Shown: positions 6,752 through 14,868 of the stretch, piece by piece
How the letters are laid out: the number at the start of each line of letters is the position of its first letter
How positions within the stretch are numbered: position 1 is the first letter of the stretch
Origin: an uncultured Actinomycetes bacterium
GTDB taxonomy: Bacteria; Actinomycetota; Actinomycetes; S36-B12
Direction: 5' to 3'
Assembly (NCBI GenBank): GCA_937902285.1
Contig: CALGTB010000127.1
Coordinates: forward strand, 1-17,845
Length of the DNA: 17,845 nt
Translations under genes and position numbers: made by a program
The notes under the pieces: model-generated
The model's database searches: none
The model's input: only the letters and a program-made list of their open reading frames with translations
Told to the model about the DNA's origin: nothing

Positions 6752-8017
6752 TCAGGCCAGGCTGACCGTGACGTCGCCGCCCGACGGATCGACCTTGTCG
6801 AGCAGCCCCCACGGCACGCGGAAGACCCGGCCCGGCGACGCGGCCCACGGCAGCACGCGACGCGCGAGGACAGCGTCGTCCTGGCGCACCACCACCCGAG
6901 CGACCGATCGGTGCGCGGTCGGCCACAGCAGCAGACGCGACCGTGCCGGCGGCGGGTCGCCGAGGCGCACGACCCCCGGGGCGATCCACGCGAAGCCCTC
7001 CCCCGCCACGAGCCGCGTGCCCTCCACCGGCCAGGAAGGAGCAGCCAGGTACGCCAGCACCTGTGCGGCCACATGCCGGCCGTCCAGCGCGGCGACGTCG
7101 GCCGTGTCGACCGGGTGCAGCAGGTTGCCCGCCGCGAACACGCCGTCGAGGCTGGTGCGCAGTGCGGTGTCCACCAGCGGAGCCCGGCTCCCCCGGTCCA
7201 TGTCGAGGCCGCGCAGCCGGGCGAGCTCGCCGTCGGGGATCCAGTCGCCGGTGAAGACTACGGTGTCGCAGGGCACGGTCATCGACTGCCCCGTGTCCAG
7301 GCGCGTCACCTCGACCGCCTCGACCCGCTCGCGTCCGACGATGCGCGTCACGCGGGTGCGCCGCGAGACGGGAACGCGCAGCAGGCTGCGGCCGGGGATG
7401 GTGAAGGCGGCATACGACTCGGCGCGCTGGTGCTCGGTCGTCATCATGGCGGTGGCGCAGCCGGCCTCGCGCAGCGTCAGCACGGCGGACCAGCTGACCA
7501 GCTCCGCGCCGACGACCACGGCCCTCACGCCGACCTGGCCGCCTGACCGCTCGTGACGTCCGTGCACGAGGTTCTGCAGCTGGCCGGTGGTCAGCACTCC
7601 GCTCGGGCGATCGCCGGGCACCATCCGTGCCGAGCGCGGACGCTCGCGAGCGCCCGTGGCGAGCACGACCGCCTGCGCGTCGACCCTGAGCCGGCCCTCC
7701 GGGCTCGTCACCATGAGCGAGCGGTCGTCCGCCCAGTCGGTCACCGTCGACGCCGTGCGGATGTCGACGCGCCAGTCGCGGGCCTGGCGCACGAGACGCT
7801 CGGCGTACGCAGGCCCGGTCAGCACGGTGCGCAGGTCGCGCACGCCGTAGCCGGTGTGGTCGCTGTTCCGGGGGATCCCGCCGGCCTGCTGCTCGCGCTC
7901 GAGGACGAGCACCGACTCGATCCCCAACCGGCGCAGCGTCGTCGCCGCCGTCAGCCCGGCAGGGCCCCCTCCGACGATCGCGACCGTGGGCCGCAGGGTC
8001 GCGCGCTGCTCGCTCAT
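6752..8017 (-). CDS. NAD(P)/FAD-dependent oxidoreductase, partner of the G3P-dehydrogenase-like protein
   Basis: A 421-residue two-dinucleotide-domain flavoprotein. The FAD-binding motif GGGPAG is at residues 16-21, and an ATGARERPRSARMVPGDRPSG segment closes the first domain. A second nucleotide-binding region (VVVGAELVSWSAVLTL) follows, then FTGDWIPD and the FAD-contacting FAAGNLLHPVDTAD near residue 315. No CxxC redox pair is visible, so it is not a disulfide reductase. A C-terminal ~100-residue extension is of unrecognised type. Its ATG overlaps the TGA of the preceding gene by 4 nt, so the two are translationally coupled and probably form a complex, passing electrons between the flavin/[2Fe-2S] partner and a nicotinamide. 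Similar pairs follow glpK in other bacteria, usually with a DUF1667 gene, which is absent here. Confidence 0.85.
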   Translation of the reverse strand: MSEQRATLRPTVAIVGGGPAGLTAATTLRRLGIESVLVLEREQQAGGIPRNSDHTGYGVRDLRTVLTGPAYAERLVRQARDWRVDIRTASTVTDWADDRSLMVTSPEGRLRVDAQAVVLATGARERPRSARMVPGDRPSGVLTTGQLQNLVHGRHERSGGQVGVRAVVVGAELVSWSAVLTLREAGCATAMMTTEHQRAESYAAFTIPGRSLLRVPVSRRTRVTRIVGRERVEAVEVTRLDTGQSMTVPCDTVVFTGDWIPDGELARLRGLDMDRGSRAPLVDTALRTSLDGVFAAGNLLHPVDTADVAALDGRHVAAQVLAYLAAPSWPVEGTRLVAGEGFAWIAPGVVRLGDPPPARSRLLLWPTAHRSVARVVVRQDDAVLARRVLPWAASPGRVFRVPWGLLDKVDPSGGDVTVSLA

Positions 8018-9393
8018 GTCTGCTCCCGCAGCATGGCCTCGACCTCGGCCCCGCAGAAGAAGCCCTGGCACCGACCCATCAGGGCCCGGGTGCGGCGGCG
8101 CAGGCCGTCGGCGTCGCAGGGCGGGATGGGCGAGCGCAGCGCGTCGCGGATCTCCCCTCGGCTCACGCGCTCGCAGAAGCAGACGATGGTGCCGTACTCC
8201 GGGTCGTGCTCGATCAGGTCCACCCGCTGGTAGGGCCGCGGGAACGCCTCGCCGATGTTCGGCATCCTCGGCGGCGGAGGGACGCCCGCGCGAACGTGCA
8301 GTGACAGGCCCGCCGCCTCCATGAGGTCGCACGCACGCTCGGCCAGCGCCATCGATGCGGTGAGCCCGGTCGAGCGGATCCCGCCGAGGAGCACGTACCG
8401 CTGCGCGGGATCCACCTCGACCACGTAGTCGGAGTGCTCGGTGGCAGCGCGGAGTCCCGCGTAGCTGGCCGTGACCTCCTCGTCGAGCAGGGCCGGCATG
8501 ATCGTGCGCCCCTTCGAGGTGAGGAACGCGAAGCCCTCAGCCGACGTCGACGTGTCCGAGCGATCGACGAGGTTCTCGGACGTAGGCCCGAGCATGACGT
8601 TCCCGAAGATCGTCGGGCTCACCAGCACGCCCTTGCCCTTGGCGCTGGGCACCGGCAGGACGATGCGGTCGACCAGCGCGCGAGCGAGCTTGTCGAAGAC
8701 GAGCAGCTCCCCACGACGCGGCACGACCGTGAACCGATCGTGTCCGAGCATGCGGTCGACCATGTCGCCGCCGAGGCCGGCCGCATTCACGATCCAGGCG
8801 GCGCGGACCTCGCCCGCCGTGGTGCTGATCGTGGTGGCCTCGGTCCCGACCGCCACGCCCGTGACGCGGCGACCGAGCAGCAGGAGCGCACCGCGCTGCT
8901 GCGCTTCCGTCGCGTAGGCGAGCGTTGTCGTCCACGGGCAGATGATGGACTCGTCCGGAACCACCAGCCCGCCGAGCGCGCCCGGCCCGAGCGCCGGCAC
9001 CATCGCGTAGACGGCCGCCGCATCGACGACCTCGCAGGAGTCGTAGCCGTTCCGGACCGCCTTGTCGGCCAGGCCGGGCAGGGCGGCGAGCTCATCCGCC
9101 GCCCAGGCCACCAGCACGGCTCCCGTGCGCTCGACCGGGATGCCGACCTCCGCCGCGTAGTCGGACAGCAGGGCGTACCCGCGGCGGACCATGGACGACT
9201 CCAGCGATCCCGGCACGGCGTCGAAGCCCGTATGGAGGATGGCCGTGTTCGCCTTGCTCGTGGCGTCCCCCACGTCGCCGCGGCTCTCGATGAGGGCCAC
9301 GCTGACCTCACGCCCGGCAAGCTCGCGCGCGACGGCGCAGCCGACGACTCCGCCCCCGATCACGGCGACATCGACCTGCACCGCGGTGGTCAT
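8014..9393 (-). CDS. Glycerol-3-phosphate-dehydrogenase-like FAD protein with BFD [2Fe-2S] C-terminus
   Basis: A 459-residue flavoprotein of the DAO/GlpA/LhgO family. The FAD Rossmann motif GGGVVG is at residues 13-18. It continues with TSKANTAILHTGFDA, typical of G3P dehydrogenase/2-hydroxyglutarate oxidase relatives, and ends its catalytic domain with GGIRSTGLTASMALAE. The last ~60 residues are a bacterioferritin-associated-ferredoxin-like domain with Cys405, Cys407, Cys442 and Cys447 (CFC...GRCQGFFC), which should bind a [2Fe-2S] cluster. It is shorter than E. coli GlpA. It overlaps the kinase stop by 4 nt and its partner flavoprotein start by 4 nt, so all three are coupled. The expected reaction is oxidation of a kinase product such as sn-glycerol 3-phosphate; another hydroxy acid or polyol phosphate is possible. 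No transmembrane segment is seen. Confidence 0.87.
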   Translation of the reverse strand: MTTAVQVDVAVIGGGVVGCAVARELAGREVSVALIESRGDVGDATSKANTAILHTGFDAVPGSLESSMVRRGYALLSDYAAEVGIPVERTGAVLVAWAADELAALPGLADKAVRNGYDSCEVVDAAAVYAMVPALGPGALGGLVVPDESIICPWTTTLAYATEAQQRGALLLLGRRVTGVAVGTEATTISTTAGEVRAAWIVNAAGLGGDMVDRMLGHDRFTVVPRRGELLVFDKLARALVDRIVLPVPSAKGKGVLVSPTIFGNVMLGPTSENLVDRSDTSTSAEGFAFLTSKGRTIMPALLDEEVTASYAGLRAATEHSDYVVEVDPAQRYVLLGGIRSTGLTASMALAERACDLMEAAGLSLHVRAGVPPPPRMPNIGEAFPRPYQRVDLIEHDPEYGTIVCFCERVSRGEIRDALRSPIPPCDADGLRRRTRALMGRCQGFFCGAEVEAMLREQT

Positions 9394-10820
9394 CGCGCCC
9401 CTTCCGGCTCGAGGCCGCGCTCGATGGCCGCGGTCCAGCGGGACAGGTAGTCCGCTGCCCTGTCGGGCTCCCACCGCGGCTCGTACACGGCAGCAGGCTG
9501 CCACGGCCACGGGGCATCGGCCAGCTGCCGACCGGGCTCCAGGCTCATGCAGGCGAGTGCCGCCGCGCCCAGCGCCGTGGCATCCGGTGAGGCGTAGACC
9601 TCGACGGGCACCTGCAGCAGGTCCGCCTGCGCCTGCATGAGCACGGCCGAGCGGGTCAGCCCGCCGTCGACCCGCAAGGAGGCAAGCGGCCGACCGAGGT
9701 CGGATTCCACCACCGCCGCGAGGACGGCCACCTGCGCGGCGATCCCCTCGAGAACGCTTCGCACGAGTTCGCCCCGCCCCGTGGCCAGGCTGAGGCCGGA
9801 CAGGCTGGCGGTGGCGTCGGCGCGCCAGTACGGGGCCGCGAGCCCGGCCAGTGCGGGAACGAAGAGCGTCTCCCCGCTGTCGGCCGCGGCGATCCGGTCG
9901 AGGTCGCCGGCGTCGGAGATGAGGCCGATGTCGACCATCCAGCGCACGGCCGACGCGGCCGTGTAGACCTGGCCGTCGATGCAGTACTGCGTTCCGCTGC
10001 GCGTGCGGGAGGCGACCGACGTGGTGAGCCCACCGGCGGACCTCGGCGCCGACGACCCCGTGTTGGCGAGGATGAAGGCCCCCGTGCCATACGTGCACTT
10101 GCTGCTGCCCACGTCGATGCAGCCCTCGGCGAGCAGGGCCGCCTGCTGGTCGACGATGAGGCCGGCGACGGGCGCGTCCCGGCCGAAGGCCGACGTCGAG
10201 CCGACGACCTCGTCGCAGTCGACCAGCCTGGGCAGCCGCTCCCCGTCCAGGCCGAAGACGCCCAGGAGCCCGGCGTCCCACGTCACGGTGTCGAGGTCGA
10301 GCAGGAGCGACCGGCTCGCGGTGGTCACGTCGGTCACGAACTCGCCGCAGAGCTGCCACACGAGCCAGGAGTCGCTTGTCGTGACGACTCCCTTGCGCGT
10401 CACGTGCTCGCGCAGCCAGGTCATCTTCGGGGCGGAGAAGTAGGCCGAGAGCGTCAGCCCGGTCCGATCGGCGATGCGCTCCCGGTGCTCCTGCAGCCGG
10501 TCGCAGACGGACTCCGACCGACGGTCCTGCCAGCCGATGGCCGGGCTGAGGGGTCTCCCCGAGACCGGGTCCCACGCCAGCACGGTCTCCCCCTGGTTCG
10601 CCAGCGCGACCGCGTCGACGTCGACGCCGCTCGCAGCGACGGCCTCGCGGCCCGCGGTGAGAACGGACTGCAGCAGCTCCGCGGGGTCCTGCTCGACCGA
10701 GCCGCCCGACCGGTAGACGGGCCGCACGGGGCACTCGGCACTGCCGAGGATCGAGCCGTCGGCGGCGACCACGATGGCCTTCGTTCCCGAGGTTCCCTGG
10801 TCGATCGCGAGGACGGGCAC
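9390..10820 (-). CDS. FGGY-family carbohydrate kinase, glycerol-kinase-like
   Basis: A 476-residue sugar/polyol kinase starting at GTG. The N-terminal ATPase loop is DQGTSGTKA (7-15). Glycerol-kinase-like landmarks are EQDPAEL (43-49), AIGWQDRRSE (Trp97), AYFSAPK (Tyr127), the catalytic-base region VDQQAAL (Asp224) and FVPALAGLAAPYW. The FGGY C-terminal signature region RVDGGLTRSAVLMQAQAD is present. In E. coli glycerol kinase the glycerol-binding pair is Arg83-Glu84 within NQRE; here it reads NQGE (75-78), so the Arg is Gly. The length is slightly below the usual ~500. Adjacent G3P-dehydrogenase-like and oxidoreductase genes support glycerol or a related small polyol, but the missing Arg leaves the substrate open. 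A -10 box 7 nt upstream suggests a leaderless transcript starting the operon here. Confidence 0.87.
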   Translation of the reverse strand: MPVLAIDQGTSGTKAIVVAADGSILGSAECPVRPVYRSGGSVEQDPAELLQSVLTAGREAVAASGVDVDAVALANQGETVLAWDPVSGRPLSPAIGWQDRRSESVCDRLQEHRERIADRTGLTLSAYFSAPKMTWLREHVTRKGVVTTSDSWLVWQLCGEFVTDVTTASRSLLLDLDTVTWDAGLLGVFGLDGERLPRLVDCDEVVGSTSAFGRDAPVAGLIVDQQAALLAEGCIDVGSSKCTYGTGAFILANTGSSAPRSAGGLTTSVASRTRSGTQYCIDGQVYTAASAVRWMVDIGLISDAGDLDRIAAADSGETLFVPALAGLAAPYWRADATASLSGLSLATGRGELVRSVLEGIAAQVAVLAAVVESDLGRPLASLRVDGGLTRSAVLMQAQADLLQVPVEVYASPDATALGAAALACMSLEPGRQLADAPWPWQPAAVYEPRWEPDRAADYLSRWTAAIERGLEPEGAR

Positions 10821-10827
10821 GTCGCTG

Positions 10828-10833
10828 AATCTA
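10828..10833 (-). promoter_or_regulatory. -10 box of a probable leaderless promoter for the kinase operon
   Basis: TAGATT on the minus strand lies 7 nt before the GTG start at 10820. TTCCCG (10851-10856) lies 17 bp further upstream as a weak -35 candidate. The 53-bp gap to the DMT gene has no Shine-Dalgarno sequence at the right distance, so transcription probably starts at the initiation codon. Confidence 0.5.
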
Positions 10834-10873
10834 GTGAGGACGCCCTCCGACGGGAAGCGCCTCCCGGCGGCGG

Positions 10874-11809
10874 TCAGAGCGGCGAGGTCTCCGTCGGCAC
10901 GTCCCTGGTGCTTGAGCGGATGACCAGGACGATTCCGACGAACATGAGGGCGACCGCGGGGATGATGCCGGCCGGCGGCAACTGGCCCAGGGCGACCGCC
11001 GCCATGATGGTCGCCCCCGGCATCTCGAGCAGGATCGCAAGCGACACGATGGTGGCCGACGTCGTCGACAGCACCTTGTTGATCAGGGTGTGGCCCAGGA
11101 GCTGGGCGCCGAGGGTCAGGGCGAGGATGAACAGCCAGTCACGCGCCGAGAAGCCGGCCAGTGCCTGCCGGCCCACGACGCACAGCGCCAGCAGCAGGAT
11201 CGCGGACGAGGCGTAGGCCGTCATCGTGAGCGTCGAGGTCGAGACCGTGCGCCTCGCGCTCTCGGCGACCGTCACGTACATGGCGGCGAGGATCCCGCCG
11301 GCGAGCGCCAGGGCATCCCCGATGAGGTGCCTTGGATCGACACTGACGTCGATACCGGTGAGGATCACGACTCCCACGAGCGCGACCGCGATGCCGACCC
11401 AGGCGCTCCTCGGGATGTGCGCCCCGCGGTGCCGGGCGATCAGGGCGGCCCACACCGGCTGGGTCGCGACGAGGGCGGTCGACGACGCGACGGTGGTGTA
11501 GCGCAGCGACGGGATCCACGTGGCGAAGTGGGCGCCGAGGAGCAGCCCCGCCAGGATCATGAGCCGCCATTCGCGCCGCGACAGGGACCTCAGCTCCCTC
11601 CGCTGGCGGACCAGCACCCACGGGGCGGTCGCCGCAGAGCCAAGGAAGCAGCGCCAGAAGGCGATCGCGAGCGCTGGCGCCGCCATGGCGGCGATGAGGG
11701 GCCCTGAGGACGAGATGAACAGCACCGCGATGCCCAGCCACACCAGGTCAGCGGTCGGCGGGCGGGCGAAGGTCCCAGGAACCACAGCAGGGTCCATCGG
11801 GGATGCCAT
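10874..11809 (-). CDS. EamA/DMT-superfamily transporter
   Basis: A 311-residue polytopic membrane protein with about ten hydrophobic helices arranged as two EamA repeats. The first runs to about residue 155 (LVWLGIAVLFISSSGPLIAA, APALAIAFWRCFLG, SSTALVATQPVWAALIA, then VGIAVALVGVVILTG). The second begins at about HLIGDALALAGGILAAMYV and ends with a helix plus a short cytoplasmic tail. The two-repeat layout is typical of DMT metabolite exporters, whose substrates vary widely. Its stop is 53 bp before the kinase gene, but the kinase has its own -10 box, so joint control is uncertain. The start could be ATG 11809 or ATG 11797; AGGAGG lies unusually close (2 nt) to the first. Its start region is divergent from, and only 32 bp from, the MgtE-N/CBS gene. 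Confidence 0.9.
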   Translation of the reverse strand: MASPMDPAVVPGTFARPPTADLVWLGIAVLFISSSGPLIAAMAAPALAIAFWRCFLGSAATAPWVLVRQRRELRSLSRREWRLMILAGLLLGAHFATWIPSLRYTTVASSTALVATQPVWAALIARHRGAHIPRSAWVGIAVALVGVVILTGIDVSVDPRHLIGDALALAGGILAAMYVTVAESARRTVSTSTLTMTAYASSAILLLALCVVGRQALAGFSARDWLFILALTLGAQLLGHTLINKVLSTTSATIVSLAILLEMPGATIMAAVALGQLPPAGIIPAVALMFVGIVLVIRSSTRDVPTETSPL

Positions 11810-11829
11810 GGCCTCCTGCTTCCTGGGGG

Positions 11830-11835
11830 TAGCCT
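11830..11835 (+). promoter_or_regulatory. -10 box of a probable leaderless promoter for the MgtE-N/CBS gene
   Basis: TAGCCT lies 6 nt before GTG 11842, the spacing expected if the transcript begins with the start codon. It sits inside the 32-bp divergent gap shared with the DMT transporter gene. No clear -35 box is visible. Confidence 0.5.
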
Positions 11836-11841
11836 TCGGGC

Positions 11842-13110
11842 GTGACGACAGGTGCCGCGACCCGAGTATTCCTCGCGCGCCTGGCCGGCATCGGGGTCTT
11901 CGACCCCAATGGCGACCAGGTGGGCAAGGTACGCGACGCCATTGTCGTCCTGCGCATCGGCGGCAACCCGCCCCGGCTGACGGGCCTGGTTGTGGAGGTG
12001 GCCCCTCGTCGCAGGATCTTCGTGCCCATGACCAAGGTGACCGCGATCGACTCCGGCCAGGTGATCGTGACCGGGACCGTCAACCTGCGGCGCTTCGAGC
12101 AGCGCAGCAACGAGACGCTCGTCACGGCCGAGCTCCTCGACCGCCCGGTCCAGCTGACCGAGATGGATCAGTCGGTCTCCGTGCTCGATGTCGCCGTGGA
12201 GCAGTCACGCAGCCGCGACTGGTACGTCACCCAGCTGTTCGTCCGCAAGCCCGGTGGCGGGCTCCGACGGCGGGGCGAGACCCTCATCGTCGACTGGGAC
12301 GACATCCGCGGGCTGTCCGCCCCGGTCGAGGACCAGCCGGCCGAGCAGCTGCTGACCCGTCTCGACGAGATGCGCGCCGCCGACATCGCCGACGTGCTGC
12401 AGGACCTCTCGCCGAAGCGGCGCATGGAGGTGGCGCGCAGCCTCGACGACGAGCGGCTGGCCGACATCCTCGAGGAGCTGCCCGAGGACGACCGCACGGA
12501 GATCGTGATGATGCTCGGCGGCGAGCGGGCGGCCGACGTCCTGGAGGAGATGGACCCCGACGACGCGGCCGACCTCATCTCCGAGCTGCCCCCGGAGCAG
12601 GCGGCCGACCTGCTCCAGCGCATGGAGCCGGAGGACGACGAGGACATCCGTCGCCTGCTCTCGTACGACGACTTCTCGGCCGGCGGAATGATGACGACCG
12701 AGCCCATCGTCCTGCTGCCCGACGCCACCGTCGCCGACGCGCTGGCGCAGATCCGGAACCCCGACCTGTCCCCCGCACTCGCGTCGCAGGTCTATGTCAC
12801 CCGCTCGCCCACCGAGACGCCCACCGGGCGCTACCTCGGTGCCTGCCACTTCCAGCAGCTGCTGCGTGAGCCCCCGGCCACCCTGGTCTCGTCACTGATC
12901 GACAAGAACCTGCAGCCCGTCGGGCCCCTCGCACCGCTGGGGGAGGTGACCCGCAACTTCGCGGCGTACAACCTCGTGGCCCTGCCCGTCGTCGACGAGA
13001 ACAACCACCTTCTTGGTGCCGTCACGATCGACGACGTCATCGATCACATGCTCCCCGAGGACTGGCGCGACAACGACGACGAGTCGGGGAGCCCAGGTCA
13101 TGGCGACTGA
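11842..13110 (+). CDS. Soluble MgtE N-terminal/CBS-domain protein with PRC-barrel-like N-terminus
   Basis: A 422-residue cytosolic protein. Two PRC-barrel-like segments (about residues 8-80 and 95-160) precede an acidic helical superhelix (about 170-275) of MgtE-N repeats, visible as recurring ADVLEEMDPDDAADL-like units. A CBS pair follows from GGMMTTEPIVLLPDATVADAL to HLLGAVTIDDVIDHML. In MgtE Mg2+ channels these parts form the cytosolic Mg2+-sensing gate, but the five-helix membrane pore is absent here. The same architecture occurs in mycobacteria (I recall Rv1232c). It overlaps the DUF1003 membrane gene by 11 bp, so it may be the sensor for that membrane partner or another channel; this is inference. 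GTG 11842 is chosen because the first PRC strand begins soon after it and a -10 box is 6 nt upstream. Confidence 0.88.
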   Translation: MTTGAATRVFLARLAGIGVFDPNGDQVGKVRDAIVVLRIGGNPPRLTGLVVEVAPRRRIFVPMTKVTAIDSGQVIVTGTVNLRRFEQRSNETLVTAELLDRPVQLTEMDQSVSVLDVAVEQSRSRDWYVTQLFVRKPGGGLRRRGETLIVDWDDIRGLSAPVEDQPAEQLLTRLDEMRAADIADVLQDLSPKRRMEVARSLDDERLADILEELPEDDRTEIVMMLGGERAADVLEEMDPDDAADLISELPPEQAADLLQRMEPEDDEDIRRLLSYDDFSAGGMMTTEPIVLLPDATVADALAQIRNPDLSPALASQVYVTRSPTETPTGRYLGACHFQQLLREPPATLVSSLIDKNLQPVGPLAPLGEVTRNFAAYNLVALPVVDENNHLLGAVTIDDVIDHMLPEDWRDNDDESGSPGHGD

Positions 13111-13675
13111 GCGCTCGCGCCGCTCGGCGCGCATGGACATGCCGATGGACCGCAGCAGGTCGCTGCGGCCGTCGGTCGACAGCGAGCGGTTCGGCGCCAT
13201 GTCGGAGTCCGTGGCACGTCACATCGGGTCGTGGGCGTTCATCGCGTGGATGACGATCGTCATCATCCTGTGGGTCATCCTCAACATCGTCATCTCCGAC
13301 GGCGCGCCCGACCCGTTCCCGTTCATCTTCCTCACCCTCCTGCTGTCCCTGCAGGCCTCTTACGCCGCCCCGCTGATCCTGCTCGCGCAGAACAGGCAGA
13401 CCGACCGCGACCGCATCCAGTTCCAGGAGGACCGCCTGCGCACCGAGCGACTGCTGGCCGACACCGACTACCTCGCTCGCGAGATCGCCGCCCTTCGCCT
13501 CGCCCTGGGCGAGGTCGCCACCCGTGACTACGTGCGCGGCGAGCTGCGCGACCTGCTCGACGACCTCGATGGCCGGCTCGAGGAACGGGCCAAGGCGCAG
13601 CGCAAGGCGGAGAAGAAGGCCGAGCGCAAGGCCGCAGAGGCCGGCTCCGCGGCTGACACAGCGCCGGACGACTGA
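13100..13675 (+). CDS. DUF1003 membrane protein
   Basis: A 191-residue inner-membrane protein. After a basic N-terminus the DUF1003 core starts with ARHIGSWAFIAW. It has two transmembrane helices (about residues 43-65 and 73-95) separated by DPFPFIFL, then the family hallmark QNRQTDRDR and a coiled-coil region. The C-terminal tail is rich in Lys, Ala and Glu (AQRKAEKKAERKAAEAG) and is probably cytosolic. The biochemical function of DUF1003 is not known. ATG 13100 is chosen since GGGGAG lies upstream; it overlaps the end of the MgtE-N/CBS gene by 11 bp, implying coupled translation. The pairing recurs in mycobacteria, suggesting a joint role in ion or Mg2+ homeostasis. Confidence 0.88.
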   Translation: MATERSRRSARMDMPMDRSRSLRPSVDSERFGAMSESVARHIGSWAFIAWMTIVIILWVILNIVISDGAPDPFPFIFLTLLLSLQASYAAPLILLAQNRQTDRDRIQFQEDRLRTERLLADTDYLAREIAALRLALGEVATRDYVRGELRDLLDDLDGRLEERAKAQRKAEKKAERKAAEAGSAADTAPDD

Positions 13676-13716
13676 CCCCTCGCCACTCGCCGAAAGCGGA
13701 CCCGAGGGTCGGCAAC

Positions 13717-13722
13717 TAGCAT
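13717..13722 (+). promoter_or_regulatory. -10 box of a probable leaderless promoter for mrp
   Basis: TAGCAT lies exactly 6 nt before ATG 13729. A small inverted repeat, GACCCGAGGGTC (13699-13710), sits just upstream, where a -35 element or regulator might lie. No Shine-Dalgarno sequence at normal spacing was found. Confidence 0.5.
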
Positions 13723-13728
13723 CGGGGC

Positions 13729-14868
13729 ATGCCTACCGTCGACGCCATCACCGCCGCCCTCGCCTCGGTCAACGATCCTGAGATCAACCGGCCGATCACG
13801 GAGCTCGGCATGGTGAAGTCCGTCGACGTGGCACCGGACGGCTCGGTGCGGGTCGCCGTCTACCTGACCGTCTCCGGCTGCCCGATGAAGGGCACCATCA
13901 CCGAGCGGGTCACGTCGGCGGTCGAGGCGCTTCCCGGCGTCACCTCCGTGGAGGTCGTGCTCGATGTCATGAGCGACGAGCAGCGAGCCGCCATGAAGGA
14001 ACTGCTGCGGGGCCATGGCGAGCGGGAGATCCCGTTCGCGCAGCCCGGCTCCCTGACCAAGGTCTACGCGATCGCCTCGGGGAAGGGCGGGGTCGGCAAG
14101 TCGTCGGTGACGGCCAACCTGGCCGTGGCGATGGCGCAGAGCGGACTCACGGTGGGCCTCGTCGACGCCGACGTGTACGGGCACTCCATCCCGCGGATGC
14201 TCAACGCCGTCGAGCCGCCGACCATGGTCGAGGGCATGATCATGCCGCCGCAGGCCTACGGCGTCCGGGTCATCTCGATGCTGCCGTTCAAGCCGGGCGG
14301 CGTCTCACAGCCCGTCGCGTTCCGTGGGCCGATGCTCCACCGGGCCCTCCAGCAGTTCCTCGCCGACGTGTGGTGGGGCGACCTCGACGTCCTCCTGCTC
14401 GACCTTCCGCCGGGCACGGGCGACGTTGCGATCTCCACCGCTCAGCTGCTGCCCAATGCCGAGATCGTGGTCGTCACGACCCCGCAGCCGGCCGCGGCCG
14501 ACGTCGCGGTGCGGGCCGGCACGCTGGCCGAGCAGACCCATCAGAAGGTCGCCGGCGTCATCGAGAACATGAGCTCGTTCCCGTGCCCGCACTGCGGGGA
14601 GCCGTTGGACCTGTTCGGCTTCGGGGGCGGGGCCATCGTGGCCGAGACGATCTCCTCGGTCCTCGGCACGCCGGTCCCCCTGCTCGGGCAGATCCCCTTC
14701 GATGTGGCCCTGCGCGAGGGGGGCGACTCCGGCCGCCCGCTCGTCCTAAGCAACCCCGATGCCCCGGCATCGCTCGCCCTACTGTCGATCGCGCAGACGC
14801 TGGGCCAGCGTCCGCGCGGGCTGGCGGGGATGTCGCTCGGCATCACCCCGGCGCGCCGCGCGACCTGA
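13729..14868 (+). CDS. mrp: Mrp/ApbC-family Fe-S cluster carrier ATPase
   Basis: A 379-residue Mrp/NBP35 P-loop ATPase involved in moving Fe-S clusters to apoproteins. Residues 1-90 are a MIP18/DUF59 domain (VNDPEINRPITELGMV ... VSGCPMKG). The ATPase follows with the deviant Walker A ASGKGGVGKSS, then VDADVYGHSIPRM, FRGPMLHRALQQFL and DLPPGTGDVAIS, all diagnostic of this family. The cluster-binding CPHC is present in SSFPCPHCGEPLDLFG. Length and domain order are normal. The gene starts 53 bp after the DUF1003 gene but has its own -10 box. It converges on tatB with only 4 bp between the genes. Mrp next to tatB/htrA is a conserved actinobacterial neighbourhood. Confidence 0.95.
   Translation: MPTVDAITAALASVNDPEINRPITELGMVKSVDVAPDGSVRVAVYLTVSGCPMKGTITERVTSAVEALPGVTSVEVVLDVMSDEQRAAMKELLRGHGEREIPFAQPGSLTKVYAIASGKGGVGKSSVTANLAVAMAQSGLTVGLVDADVYGHSIPRMLNAVEPPTMVEGMIMPPQAYGVRVISMLPFKPGGVSQPVAFRGPMLHRALQQFLADVWWGDLDVLLLDLPPGTGDVAISTAQLLPNAEIVVVTTPQPAAADVAVRAGTLAEQTHQKVAGVIENMSSFPCPHCGEPLDLFGFGGGAIVAETISSVLGTPVPLLGQIPFDVALREGGDSGRPLVLSNPDAPASLALLSIAQTLGQRPRGLAGMSLGITPARRAT

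Noticed and set aside
8014..10734. A single very long minus-strand open frame of about 906 codons.
   Set aside because: Only the part from 9393 down is the flavoprotein. The upstream part is out of frame with the FGGY kinase and is Arg/Gly-rich, low-complexity shadow sequence typical of high GC.
11520..12869. A 449-codon + frame crossing the DMT and MgtE-N/CBS genes.
   Set aside because: It is antisense to the DMT gene in its first part and out of frame with the MgtE-N/CBS gene in its second, and its composition is Arg/Pro/Ala-rich.
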